DNA of 7,672 nt, taken from Rubrivivax sp. (GTDB lineage: Bacteria > Pseudomonadota > Gammaproteobacteria > Burkholderiales > Burkholderiaceae_C). The notes beneath the pieces were generated by a model, which was given only the letters and a program-made list of their open reading frames with translations, did not search any database and was not told the DNA's origin. Positions 1-7,531 of the stretch are shown piece by piece; position 1 is the first letter of the stretch; each line of letters starts with the position of its first letter. Both the position numbers and the translations under genes were made by a program. Location of the stretch: assembly GCA_030693565.1 (NCBI GenBank), contig JAUYAJ010000139.1, positions 1 to 7,672 of the forward strand, read 5' to 3'.

Positions 1-1
1 C

Positions 2-391
2 CCGCAGCCCGCACCGGCGCCGACACCCACCCTCGCGGCGCCGCCGGCGGACCGGCTGCCCAGGCCCACCGTCGCCACGCAAAACCCTGCTGCGCCGGCG
101 CAAAGCTTGCCGTCGACGCCCGCACCGGCGGTGCGTGCCGAGGTCGCGTCCGGCGCTGCGGCCCTGCCACAACCGGCCGCTGCCTTGCCGCCGCCCCCCA
201 AAGCAGCGATGGCGCCCGCAACAACGCCAGCGCCGGCCACGGCCGGGCCCACTGAACGCTGCGGCTCACGTGTGCTGCTGGCGCAGTGGCTGTGCATCCA
301 GCGCGAATGCGGCACAGCCGAACTGCGCAACCACGCCGAGTGCGTGAAGTGGCGCAACGACCAGGAGAAGAACGCGAATTCAGTCCGCTGA
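2..391 (+). CDS. C-terminal end of a Pro/Ala-rich protein with a four-cysteine tail (possibly a Ser/Thr protein kinase); 5' end outside the window
   Basis: The frame is open from base 2 to a TGA at 389-391 and enters from outside the window, so 129 residues are visible. Roughly the first 84 are a low-complexity Pro/Ala/Thr linker. The last 45 form a compact basic segment with cysteines spaced C-x10-C-x4-C-x10-C (visible residues 87, 98, 103 and 114), including WLCIQREC. Pro/Ala linkers ending in short Cys-rich tails of this kind are, from memory, found at the C-terminus of Burkholderiales proteins annotated as serine/threonine kinases. No kinase domain lies inside the window, so that identity is a guess. 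The linker suggests a tethered surface or regulatory domain. A second long frame over the same bases (135-347) is a product of the GC-rich repeats. Confidence is high that this is the end of a gene and low for its function. Confidence 0.6.
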   Translation, partial: PQPAPAPTPTLAAPPADRLPRPTVATQNPAAPAQSLPSTPAPAVRAEVASGAAALPQPAAALPPPPKAAMAPATTPAPATAGPTERCGSRVLLAQWLCIQRECGTAELRNHAECVKWRNDQEKNANSVR

Positions 392-399
392 CCGGGAAA

Positions 400-418
400 G
401 GCTGGATGGTCATCAGCC
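400..418 (+). terminator. weak stem-loop after the first gene
   Basis: GGCTG(G)AT and ATCAGCC can pair around a 4-base loop, with one bulged G, starting nine bases after the TGA at 389-391. No T-run follows, so this is at best a weak or factor-dependent end point. It may simply be chance in GC-rich DNA. Confidence 0.2.
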
Positions 419-449
419 GCGCGGACAGGTACACCAGAGGCTTCACGCT

Positions 450-453
450 GGAG
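450..453 (+). promoter_or_regulatory. ribosome binding site supporting the TTG start of the acyl-CoA ligase
   Basis: GGAG sits seven bases before TTG at 461. No ATG or GTG occurs in this frame between the previous gene's stop (391) and 461, so the Shine-Dalgarno match is the main support for a TTG start. The next plausible start, a GTG in LPRELV (residue 26), would cut into the region leading to the conserved N-terminal domain. Confidence 0.55.
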
Positions 454-460
454 CCGCCTC

Positions 461-2185
461 TTGTCAGACAACACGCCAAGCCGTCCCGCCCGCCCCCATG
501 ACGCCGCCTGGCCGGCCCGACTGCCGCGCGAACTGGTGATCCCCGACACCACGCTGTGGTTCAACCTCGAGGTCAGCGCCAGCCGCTTTCCGCACAAGGT
601 GGCCTACCGCTTCTTCGGCGCCACACTGACCTTTGCCGAACTGAAGGCGCAGGCATTGGCGCTGGCCGGCTGGCTGCAACGCGAAGGGCTGGAGCGCGGC
701 GAACGGGTGCTGCTGTTTCTGCAGAACAGCCCGCAGTTCGTCATCGCCTTCTACGCCATCCTGCGCGCCAACGCCGTCGTCGTGCCGGTCAACCCGATGA
801 ACCGCGCCGACGAGTTCGGCCACTACATCACCGACGCGCAGGCGCGCCTGGCGATCACCAGCGCCGACCTGGCCGCCATCGTCAGCGAAGCCGACGGCCG
901 GCTGCCCGCCGACCAGCGCCTGCAGCGCGTGCTGGTGACGCGCTACAGCGACATGTTGCCGGCCGGCGAGATCGACGCCGCCGAGGCACCGGCTCCGGCC
1001 GTGCTGGACTGGCTGCGCGCCGACCCGCCGCTGCCCGCTGGCGCGGTGCGCTGGCGCCAGGCGCTGGCGGCTGGCCTGCAACCGGGCCCGCACACCGCCG
1101 AGCCCGACGACCTGGCGCTGCTGCCCTATACCTCGGGCACGACGGGCATGCCCAAAGGCTGCATGCACAGCCACCGCACGCTGATGCCCAACACCGTGGG
1201 CGGCGGGGTCTGGGGCCATGCCGGCGCCGAGGCGGTCAGCCTGGGCGTGGTGCCGATGTTCCACATCACCGGCATGCTCTACGGCGTGCTCGGACCGGTC
1301 TATCTGGGCTCGACCGTGATCATCCTGCCGCGCTGGGACCGCGAACTCGCCGGCCGCTTGATCAGTCGCCACCGGGTCACGCACTGGACCTGCATCCCGA
1401 CCATGATCATCGACCTCTTCGGCAGCCCCAACTACCGCAGCTTCGACCTCTCCAGCCTGCGCTACTTGTCAGGCGGCGGCGCGGCGATGCCGCAGGCGGT
1501 GGCCGAGCGCTTGCAGCAGGAATTCGGTATCACCTTCGCTGAAGGTTATGGCCTGACCGAGACCGCCGCGCCCAGCCACGCCAACCCGCCCGAGCGCGCC
1601 AAGCTGCAATGTCTGGGCATCCCGATCTTCGGCGTCGACTCGCGCATCGTCGACCCGCTGACGCTGCAGGAACTGCCGGCCGGTGAGGTGGGCGAGATCG
1701 TCACCCATGGGCCGATGGTGTTCAAAGGCTATTGGGGCCACGAAGAAGCAAGCCGCAACGCTTTCATGCAGATCGACGGCAAGCCCTTCTTCCGCACCGG
1801 TGACCTCGGCCGCCGCGATGATGAAGGCTACTTTTTCATCACCGACCGCCTCAAGCGCATGATCAACGCCAGCGGCTTCAAGGTCTGGCCGAGCGAGGTC
1901 GAACTGCTGCTCTTCAAATGCCCTGCGGTGCAGGAAGCCTGCGTGATCGCCGCCCACGACGCCTACCGCGGCGAGACCGTGAAGGCCGTCGTCGTGCTGC
2001 GTGACAGCGCCCGCGGCCAGACCAGCGAACAAGACATCGTCAGCTGGGCCAAGGAACACATGGCGGCCTACAAGGTGCCACGCATCGTCGAGTTCGTCGA
2101 CAGCCTGCCCAAGAGCGGTGCCGGAAAGGTGATGTGGCGGCTGCTGCAGGAGCAGGAAGCGCGGCCGGTGCCGGTCTTGTCCTAG
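461..2185 (+). CDS. AMP-forming acyl-CoA ligase (long-chain fatty-acid or aryl-acid type)
   Basis: This 574-residue enzyme should activate a carboxylic acid with ATP to an acyl-adenylate and transfer it to CoA in the cytoplasm. The ANL-superfamily motifs appear in order: the phosphate-binding loop YTSGTTGMPKG (residues 223-233), YGLTE (363-367), RTGD (445-448), the hinge and CoA-contact segment starting DRLKRMINASGFK (from 462), and PKSGAGK with the catalytic lysine K556 near the C-terminus. Length is normal for the family and no signal peptide is seen. The start is TTG, chosen because of the GGAG at 450-453. The motifs do not settle the acid substrate: medium- or long-chain fatty acid ligases of Burkholderiales look like this, but aryl-CoA ligases share the same signature. 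It converges on the reductive dehalogenase gene, and the two stop codons overlap. A 306-residue frame antisense to its first half is a shadow. Confidence 0.9.
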   Translation: MSDNTPSRPARPHDAAWPARLPRELVIPDTTLWFNLEVSASRFPHKVAYRFFGATLTFAELKAQALALAGWLQREGLERGERVLLFLQNSPQFVIAFYAILRANAVVVPVNPMNRADEFGHYITDAQARLAITSADLAAIVSEADGRLPADQRLQRVLVTRYSDMLPAGEIDAAEAPAPAVLDWLRADPPLPAGAVRWRQALAAGLQPGPHTAEPDDLALLPYTSGTTGMPKGCMHSHRTLMPNTVGGGVWGHAGAEAVSLGVVPMFHITGMLYGVLGPVYLGSTVIILPRWDRELAGRLISRHRVTHWTCIPTMIIDLFGSPNYRSFDLSSLRYLSGGGAAMPQAVAERLQQEFGITFAEGYGLTETAAPSHANPPERAKLQCLGIPIFGVDSRIVDPLTLQELPAGEVGEIVTHGPMVFKGYWGHEEASRNAFMQIDGKPFFRTGDLGRRDDEGYFFITDRLKRMINASGFKVWPSEVELLLFKCPAVQEACVIAAHDAYRGETVKAVVVLRDSARGQTSEQDIVSWAKEHMAAYKVPRIVEFVDSLPKSGAGKVMWRLLQEQEARPVPVLS

Positions 2186-5100
2186 AGGTCGAGCACGATC
2201 TCGCCGCCGGCCACCTGCGCGCGCGAACAGCACAGCACGATGCGCTGGCGGCGCTGGTGCTGGCTGAGCACGAAGTCGCGGTGCTCGACCGGCGCCGACG
2301 CGTCGGCGTCGTAAGCGGTCGCGCAGACCCCGCACAAACCATCGCTGCACTTGGTGTCGACGGCGATACCAGCCGCCGCCAGCACGTCGGTGGCGCTGCG
2401 ATCGGCAGGCACGGCCAGGCTGCGACCGCTGCGCGCCAGCCGCAGCACGAAAGGCTGGTTGACCCAGGCATCGGCTTCGGGAACGCTGAAATACTCGCGG
2501 TGCAAGGCGTCCTCAGGCCAGCCGCGCGCCATGGCGGCAGCGAAGAGGCCGTCCATGTAGCGCGCCGCGCCGCAGGTGTAGAGCTGCATCCCCGGTTGAT
2601 GCGCGGGCACCAGCACGGCCAGGTCGGCGCGCCCGCCTTCGTCCTTCATGTGCAGCCGCACCCGCGCCGCCCACGGCGCTTGCGCCAGTTCGTCGAGAAA
2701 GCCCGCCGTGCGCCGGCCGGCGGCGCTGTAGTGGAAGTCGAACGGCCGACCCAGCGTGTGCAGCCGGTGCGCCATCGCCAGCATCGGCGTGACGCCGATG
2801 CCGCCCGCAAAGAACAGCGAATGGCTGGCGCCCTCGTGCAGCGGGAAATGGTTGACCGGCTTGCCGATGAAGAGCTGCCGGCCTTCGCGAAAGGCCCGGT
2901 GCATCAGCGCCGAGCCGCCGCGGCCACCGGCCGCCGGGTCTTCGCGCAACACGCCCAGCACGTAGCAGCTGCGGTCGGCGGGGTCGCCGGCCAGGCTGTA
3001 GGCGCGCTGGTATTCGGGCGCGATGACGACGTCGATGTGCGCGCCGGCCTCGAAGGCCGGCAGCGCGCCGCCGTCCAGCGCCGCCAGCTCGAACTTCGCC
3101 ACCCCGGTGGCCATCTCCTGGCGCCGCAGCAGGCGCACCGGGAACACCGGCGGCTCGCCGGTGAGCGGCGTTGTCGGCGGCGCCAGCTCCTGGGTGTCGC
3201 CCGCTGCCAGCCGGGCCTGGTATTGCGCCGGCGTCAGCAGGGCGCGGTAGCGGGTGATGCCTTCTTCGCGGTTGACCGGAAAAGGCACGGGGTAGGGCGG
3301 CGGCATCTTGTCGGCCGGATAGACGGCCAGGGTCTGGTCTTCGTAGCGCAGCACCAAATCCTTTTGCAGGCCGCGCTCGTGGGTTTGCGCTGCGCGCACG
3401 TAGCGGCCGCTGGCGCGGTCGAGCTCGATGTCCCACCACCATTTCTTGACCGGGTTGATGCTGCCGCGGTTGAGTCCGTCGTCGAGCGCCGCCAGCGCCT
3501 TGGCCGTACCGGGTACGTTCATCGCCAGCCAGCGAAAACCGCTCTCGGCGAACAGCCCTTCCAGGTTCCAGGGGCAGGTCTTCATGCAGCGCCCGCACAT
3601 GCCGCCGGCGGCGTTGGTGATGCGGTAGCGCGCGCATTTCTCGGCGTCACTCTTCCAGATCTCGTAGCCGTTGTACATCAGCTTGGGGCCGGCGCTGATG
3701 GCGCCCGACGGGCATTCGCGCGCGCACTTGTTGCAGCTTTCACAGAAGCGCTGGAGGCCGAAGTCGATCGGCTGGTCGGCCGTCATTGGCATGTCGGTGG
3801 TGACGCTGCCGCTCTTCAGGCGCGGGCCCAGGAAGGGGTTGAGGATGACCTCGCCGATGCGGCTGACTTCGCCCAGCCCCGACAGCAGCAGCAGCGGCGG
3901 CTGCAGCACGTCGCCGTCGATCACCGAGTGCACACGCGCCGACCAGCCCTGGCGCCGGATCTGCTCGGCGACGATGCCCCCGAGCAGCGAAAAGCGCAGG
4001 TAGGCGCGCATGCTTTGCGCCACCGAGATCCAGTCGTCACCGCTGGCGCCTTCCATCGTTTCGTGGCCCTGGTCGAGCAGCAGGTTGACGGCGTTGGCGT
4101 GGTAGGCGGGCAAGGGGTTGCCGCCGGCGTCGTGCGAGTAATAAGCCCAGGTCGGCACTGCGCACAGCCCGGTGGCGTCGGCGCCGAGGTAGTAGGCAGT
4201 GGCCTTGAGCCGGTCGGCGTTGCGCTGCGGGTCTGAGCTGCCCGGCGCCGCCGGGCCGCGGGCCTCGCCGAACTGCAGCAGCAGCAGCGCGCCCAGCGCG
4301 CGGCGGGCGCACGCGCCGATGGGGCTCTTCATCACGTAGTGCGCGTTCTTGGCGCCGTCCTGCACCGCTTTGCCGAGGTCGCCGAACAGCGCGCGGGCAA
4401 AGAAGTCGGCGCGCTTGGGAAAGCGCGGCACGCGGGCGTGGTCGATGAAGGTGGTCGGCTGCTCGCGCCGGCGCAAGGTCTCGAACGGGTAGGCGCCAAG
4501 GCGGAATTCGCGCCCGCCGTAGGCTTCGCGGTTGAAGGCGTTCTTCAGCGTGCCTTTGCCCAGCCACCAGGCCGGGCCGTGCGAGCGCATGCGCCGCTGC
4601 GCGCCTGGCGGCGCCAACGCCAGGTCGGGCGTCATCACAAACGTCGTGCTCACCGCGGCCAGGCCGTAACGGCTGCCCACGTAGGGGTTGCTGCTGTCGG
4701 CGTGGGCCAGGCCGCATTCGACGGCGAGCCGGCCGAGGGCGACATCGCTGCAGGTGGCCGAGTGGGCGCGCGCGGCGTGGCCGAGCATGCGCAGGTAGGT
4801 CGACAGCAGCACGGCGGTCTGCGCCGCCAGCACAGCGGCGCGCTGCGCCTGGGTGCCGACGATCCATTCGCAGCCGGGTTCGTCGGCACGCGGGTCACGC
4901 GGGAACTCGACCAGGATGACCAGCGCGTGGCTGTGGTCGTCGGTGGGGCCGTGGACGGTGCGCGCCGACTCGATGACGTCGGCCAGGATCATGTCCATGC
5001 CGGCGGCAAAGCTCTTGGGCTGGCTGCGCTCAAGCTCGGCGCCCAGGTCGGCCACCGCCGGATTGCGGATCGGTGTGGCCAGCCGGGCGGCGGCCGGCAG

Positions 5101-5406
5101 CCCGCACACGCCCATCATGCTGGCGTCGAAATAATGCCCGGCGGCTTTGAGGTGCTGCGCACGTTCGGTCGGATCGCTCGGCGTCTCACCCTGGGCTGGA
5201 TTCACCGCACCGTCGCGCACCAGGTCGAACATCGCCATGAAGCGCGCCATGGCGTGGATCAGCGAGTCGGGGTCGGGGCTGTCGAAGGACAGCGCCTGCA
5301 TCGCCGGCAGGCCGTCCAGCGCCGGCGGCTCGGCCTGGCGGGTCAGTCGTTCGAGCGGGTAGGGGCCGAGATGGACCGGGCGATCCCGGTAGGAAAACAA
5401 GCGCAT
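2182..5406 (-). CDS. rdhA: self-sufficient catabolic reductive dehalogenase: cobalamin / 2x[4Fe-4S] dehalogenase fused to a flavin-NAD(P)H-[2Fe-2S] reductase
   Basis: This 1074-residue cytoplasmic enzyme is predicted to remove halogen reductively from an organohalide, probably a halogenated phenol or hydroxybenzoate, using a corrinoid and NAD(P)H. Residues 1 to about 264 form an N-terminal domain beginning near HLGPYPLERL. Residues 290 to about 550 form the corrinoid core, with a second copy of that motif (RLGAYPFETL) and TTDMPM before the iron-sulfur region. Two [4Fe-4S] motifs follow: C555-x2-C558-x2-C561-x3-C565-P, then C591-x12-C604-x2-C607-x3-C611-P. KKWWWDIE (654-661) leads into a linker. 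From about residue 754 comes a phthalate dioxygenase reductase-like module: flavin motif RAYSL (801-805), nucleotide motif GGIGVTPM (868-875), and a plant-type [2Fe-2S] site at C1020, C1025, C1028 and C1059. Y469, K531 and R595 keep the spacing of the catalytic Tyr426, Lys488 and Arg552 that I recall for NpRdhA. There is no Tat signal or membrane segment. The ATG is the only plausible start and has no clear Shine-Dalgarno. The nearest characterised relative I recall is BhbA of Comamonas sp. 7D-2. Confidence 0.93.
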   Translation of the reverse strand: MRLFSYRDRPVHLGPYPLERLTRQAEPPALDGLPAMQALSFDSPDPDSLIHAMARFMAMFDLVRDGAVNPAQGETPSDPTERAQHLKAAGHYFDASMMGVCGLPAAARLATPIRNPAVADLGAELERSQPKSFAAGMDMILADVIESARTVHGPTDDHSHALVILVEFPRDPRADEPGCEWIVGTQAQRAAVLAAQTAVLLSTYLRMLGHAARAHSATCSDVALGRLAVECGLAHADSSNPYVGSRYGLAAVSTTFVMTPDLALAPPGAQRRMRSHGPAWWLGKGTLKNAFNREAYGGREFRLGAYPFETLRRREQPTTFIDHARVPRFPKRADFFARALFGDLGKAVQDGAKNAHYVMKSPIGACARRALGALLLLQFGEARGPAAPGSSDPQRNADRLKATAYYLGADATGLCAVPTWAYYSHDAGGNPLPAYHANAVNLLLDQGHETMEGASGDDWISVAQSMRAYLRFSLLGGIVAEQIRRQGWSARVHSVIDGDVLQPPLLLLSGLGEVSRIGEVILNPFLGPRLKSGSVTTDMPMTADQPIDFGLQRFCESCNKCARECPSGAISAGPKLMYNGYEIWKSDAEKCARYRITNAAGGMCGRCMKTCPWNLEGLFAESGFRWLAMNVPGTAKALAALDDGLNRGSINPVKKWWWDIELDRASGRYVRAAQTHERGLQKDLVLRYEDQTLAVYPADKMPPPYPVPFPVNREEGITRYRALLTPAQYQARLAAGDTQELAPPTTPLTGEPPVFPVRLLRRQEMATGVAKFELAALDGGALPAFEAGAHIDVVIAPEYQRAYSLAGDPADRSCYVLGVLREDPAAGGRGGSALMHRAFREGRQLFIGKPVNHFPLHEGASHSLFFAGGIGVTPMLAMAHRLHTLGRPFDFHYSAAGRRTAGFLDELAQAPWAARVRLHMKDEGGRADLAVLVPAHQPGMQLYTCGAARYMDGLFAAAMARGWPEDALHREYFSVPEADAWVNQPFVLRLARSGRSLAVPADRSATDVLAAAGIAVDTKCSDGLCGVCATAYDADASAPVEHRDFVLSQHQRRQRIVLCCSRAQVAGGEIVLDL

Positions 5407-5463
5407 GGGTTCAGGGCAGGCCGGTGAAGCCAGGAATGTGACAGGTCGGCGCCGCGCCCGCGC

Positions 5464-6456
<993 letters not shown>

Positions 6457-6460
6457 GGGC

Positions 6461-6466
6461 TTCTCC
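6461..6466 (-). promoter_or_regulatory. ribosome binding site deciding the GTG start of ldhA
   Basis: On the - strand GGAGAA precedes GTG (6456-6454) by four bases, with its GGAG core six bases away. This favours the GTG over the upstream in-frame TTG at 6504, whose extra residues do not resemble the family. Confidence 0.75.
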
Positions 6467-6570
6467 GCGGTGATGGCTCGGGCCTTACCGTAACACCCGC
6501 CCAATCGCCGCGCCGGGAATCGTCGATGGAGCGGGACGGCGCTGTGTCAGCCACTGGGATCGCTGTTGCG

Positions 6571-6597
6571 CTGCTGGATGGTTCCGGCATTCAGCAG
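6571..6597 (-). terminator. stem-loop directly after the YbhB-like gene
   Basis: CTGCTGGATG (6571-6580) and CATTCAGCAG (6588-6597) form a 10-base stem around a 7-base loop. The stem has one G-U wobble read on the + strand, or one A-C mismatch read on the - strand. On the - strand it begins one base after the TGA of the YbhB-like gene (6599-6601). No U-run follows, so it could stabilise the 3' end or act as a weak terminator before ldhA. Confidence 0.35.
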
Positions 6598-6598
6598 T

Positions 6599-7216
6599 TC
6601 AATGGGCGTAGCGAAAGACCTGACTGGCCGCGCCCAAAGTCTTTCCCCTCAGCGCGTCCAGCAATTCGGACTTGTTCAATCCTGCAGGCAAGGCTGCCGG
6701 CTCGACCGACGTTGCAATCAGCGTGAAGACATAGTGCTGAGGCGCGTTGCCACGTGGCGGGCAGGGCCCGAGATAGACCAGATTGCCCACGGTGTTCTTG
6801 CCCGCTGTCCATGCAGTGGTCGCCACCGACGCCTGGCCTTCGGCAAGACTGGTGAGATTGGCCGGCAGTCCGTAGCCGACCCAGTGGTTGACGCCGAGTC
6901 CGGCGCGGCCCGCCTGGTCGTCAAAGAGGATGGCGAAACTGCGTGTACCGGCCGGCGGACGTGTCCAAGCCAGGCTCGGCGACACGTTTTCGCCAAGGCA
7001 GTTCGGATTGGTCTTGAGCGCGCCAGCGAACTGTTTGTCCAGCATGGCGTTGTCGGCGCGGCCCGGTGACCAGAGCGAGAATCCTTTTTCCGCGGGCCCG
7101 CCGACGTTCGGAGCGGCGCAGCCCCAGAGCATGCTCGCGAAAGCCAGGGCAGTCAGACCACGCGCAGGCCGCAGGCCGTTCAGCTGTGCGCGCAAAGACG
7201 CCAATGTGTGTGACAT
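6599..7216 (-). CDS. YbhB/YbcL-family (PEBP, Raf kinase inhibitor-like) lipoprotein
   Basis: This 205-residue protein belongs to the phosphatidylethanolamine-binding protein family, small beta-fold proteins with an anion- or phosphate-binding pocket and mostly unknown roles in bacteria. Family landmarks are NVSPSLAW (77-84), a DDQAG segment at 99-103 in place of the usual DPDA, NHWVGYGLP (110-118), and GPCPP followed by HYVFTLIA (150-168), which forms the pocket. The N-terminus has an Arg-containing n-region, a hydrophobic stretch (about 21-31) and a lipobox ending LWGC, so C33 should be lipidated, placing the protein at the membrane facing the periplasm. Tryptophan at the -2 lipobox position is unusual. 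The start is ATG 7216, preceded by AGGAGT; a TTG at 7363 would add 49 residues unlike the family and bury the signal peptide. No functional link to the neighbouring genes is evident. Confidence 0.9.
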   Translation of the reverse strand: MSHTLASLRAQLNGLRPARGLTALAFASMLWGCAAPNVGGPAEKGFSLWSPGRADNAMLDKQFAGALKTNPNCLGENVSPSLAWTRPPAGTRSFAILFDDQAGRAGLGVNHWVGYGLPANLTSLAEGQASVATTAWTAGKNTVGNLVYLGPCPPRGNAPQHYVFTLIATSVEPAALPAGLNKSELLDALRGKTLGAASQVFRYAH

Positions 7217-7223
7217 GTTCTTG

Positions 7224-7229
7224 ACTCCT
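7224..7229 (-). promoter_or_regulatory. ribosome binding site of the YbhB-like lipoprotein gene
   Basis: On the - strand AGGAGT lies seven bases before ATG 7216, a near-ideal Shine-Dalgarno. It fixes the start so that the encoded protein begins with a lipoprotein signal peptide. Confidence 0.75.
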
Positions 7230-7257
7230 GGTTGTGAGAAAGACGTGTTCTGGTCGG

Positions 7258-7267
7258 TGTTGCAACA
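7258..7267. promoter_or_regulatory. perfect 10-base palindrome upstream of the YbhB-like gene
   Basis: TGTTGCAACA reads the same on both strands and lies 42-51 bases upstream of ATG 7216, where an operator would be expected. I do not recognise a specific regulator site, and no convincing -35/-10 pair can be placed around it. Confidence 0.25.
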
Positions 7268-7531
7268 ACGTCGGCGTGGCCATGGGTGAGGTTCTGTCCC
7301 GCCAATCCGCCGGCGCGATAGGCCATCCACGCTGCCGAACTCCCCGAGTTGGTGTCGAGCCAACGCGCAAGGACTCCGCTGAGTGTCTGCGGTCCTTCGT
7401 GGCCGATGGGTAGCGGCCTTGTGCCACCGTCGAGGGCGTGATCAGGACCCGGATCGACGCAATGGGCGAGGCGTCCTTGGCGGGCGCTGCACAGGCGCCT
7501 TTGCCGATAGTTGCCGCTGGCTCGGAGTCCT

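Larger units (their letters stand above)
7217..7531. other. 315-base stretch with no supportable gene; several small inverted repeats
   Basis: This lies between the YbhB-like gene and the IS630 edge. Three small stem-loops follow one another: GTTGG/CCAAC (7348-7352 with 7360-7364), AAGGAC(TC)CGC/GCGGTCCTT (7369-7379 with 7389-7397), and GGCCG/CGGCC (7401-7405 with 7414-7418). None has a T-run. One - strand frame is open from the IS edge to a TGA at 7215-7213 that overlaps the lipoprotein ATG. It has few start codons and a third-position GC content of about 64% by rough count, well below the genes here, so I do not call it. The promoter of the lipoprotein gene should lie here, but no clear -35/-10 is seen. 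Confidence 0.5.

Noticed and set aside
2134..4236. 700-residue open frame on the + strand
   Set aside because: It is antisense to the dehalogenase gene, is low in complexity and rich in Arg, Ala, Val and His, and has no recognisable motif. The - strand frame over the same bases has clear cofactor motifs.
4339..5427. 362-residue open frame on the + strand
   Set aside because: It is the reverse complement of the dehalogenase N-terminal region, has no family resemblance, and has the typical shadow composition of high-GC DNA.
5407..5463. Possible promoter or operator between ldhA and the dehalogenase gene
   Set aside because: The 57 bases are very GC-rich on the ldhA side and show no convincing promoter element, palindrome or Shine-Dalgarno.
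6457..6598. Search for an FNR/Anr-type box or a sigma-70 promoter ahead of ldhA
   Set aside because: I saw no TTGAT-N4-ATCAA match and no -35/-10 pair with acceptable spacing; TTGGGC and TTACGG are present but spaced wrongly.
6921..7427. 168-residue open frame on the - strand overlapping the lipoprotein gene
   Set aside because: It is out of frame with the PEBP protein, which has a good ribosome binding site, signal peptide and family motifs.
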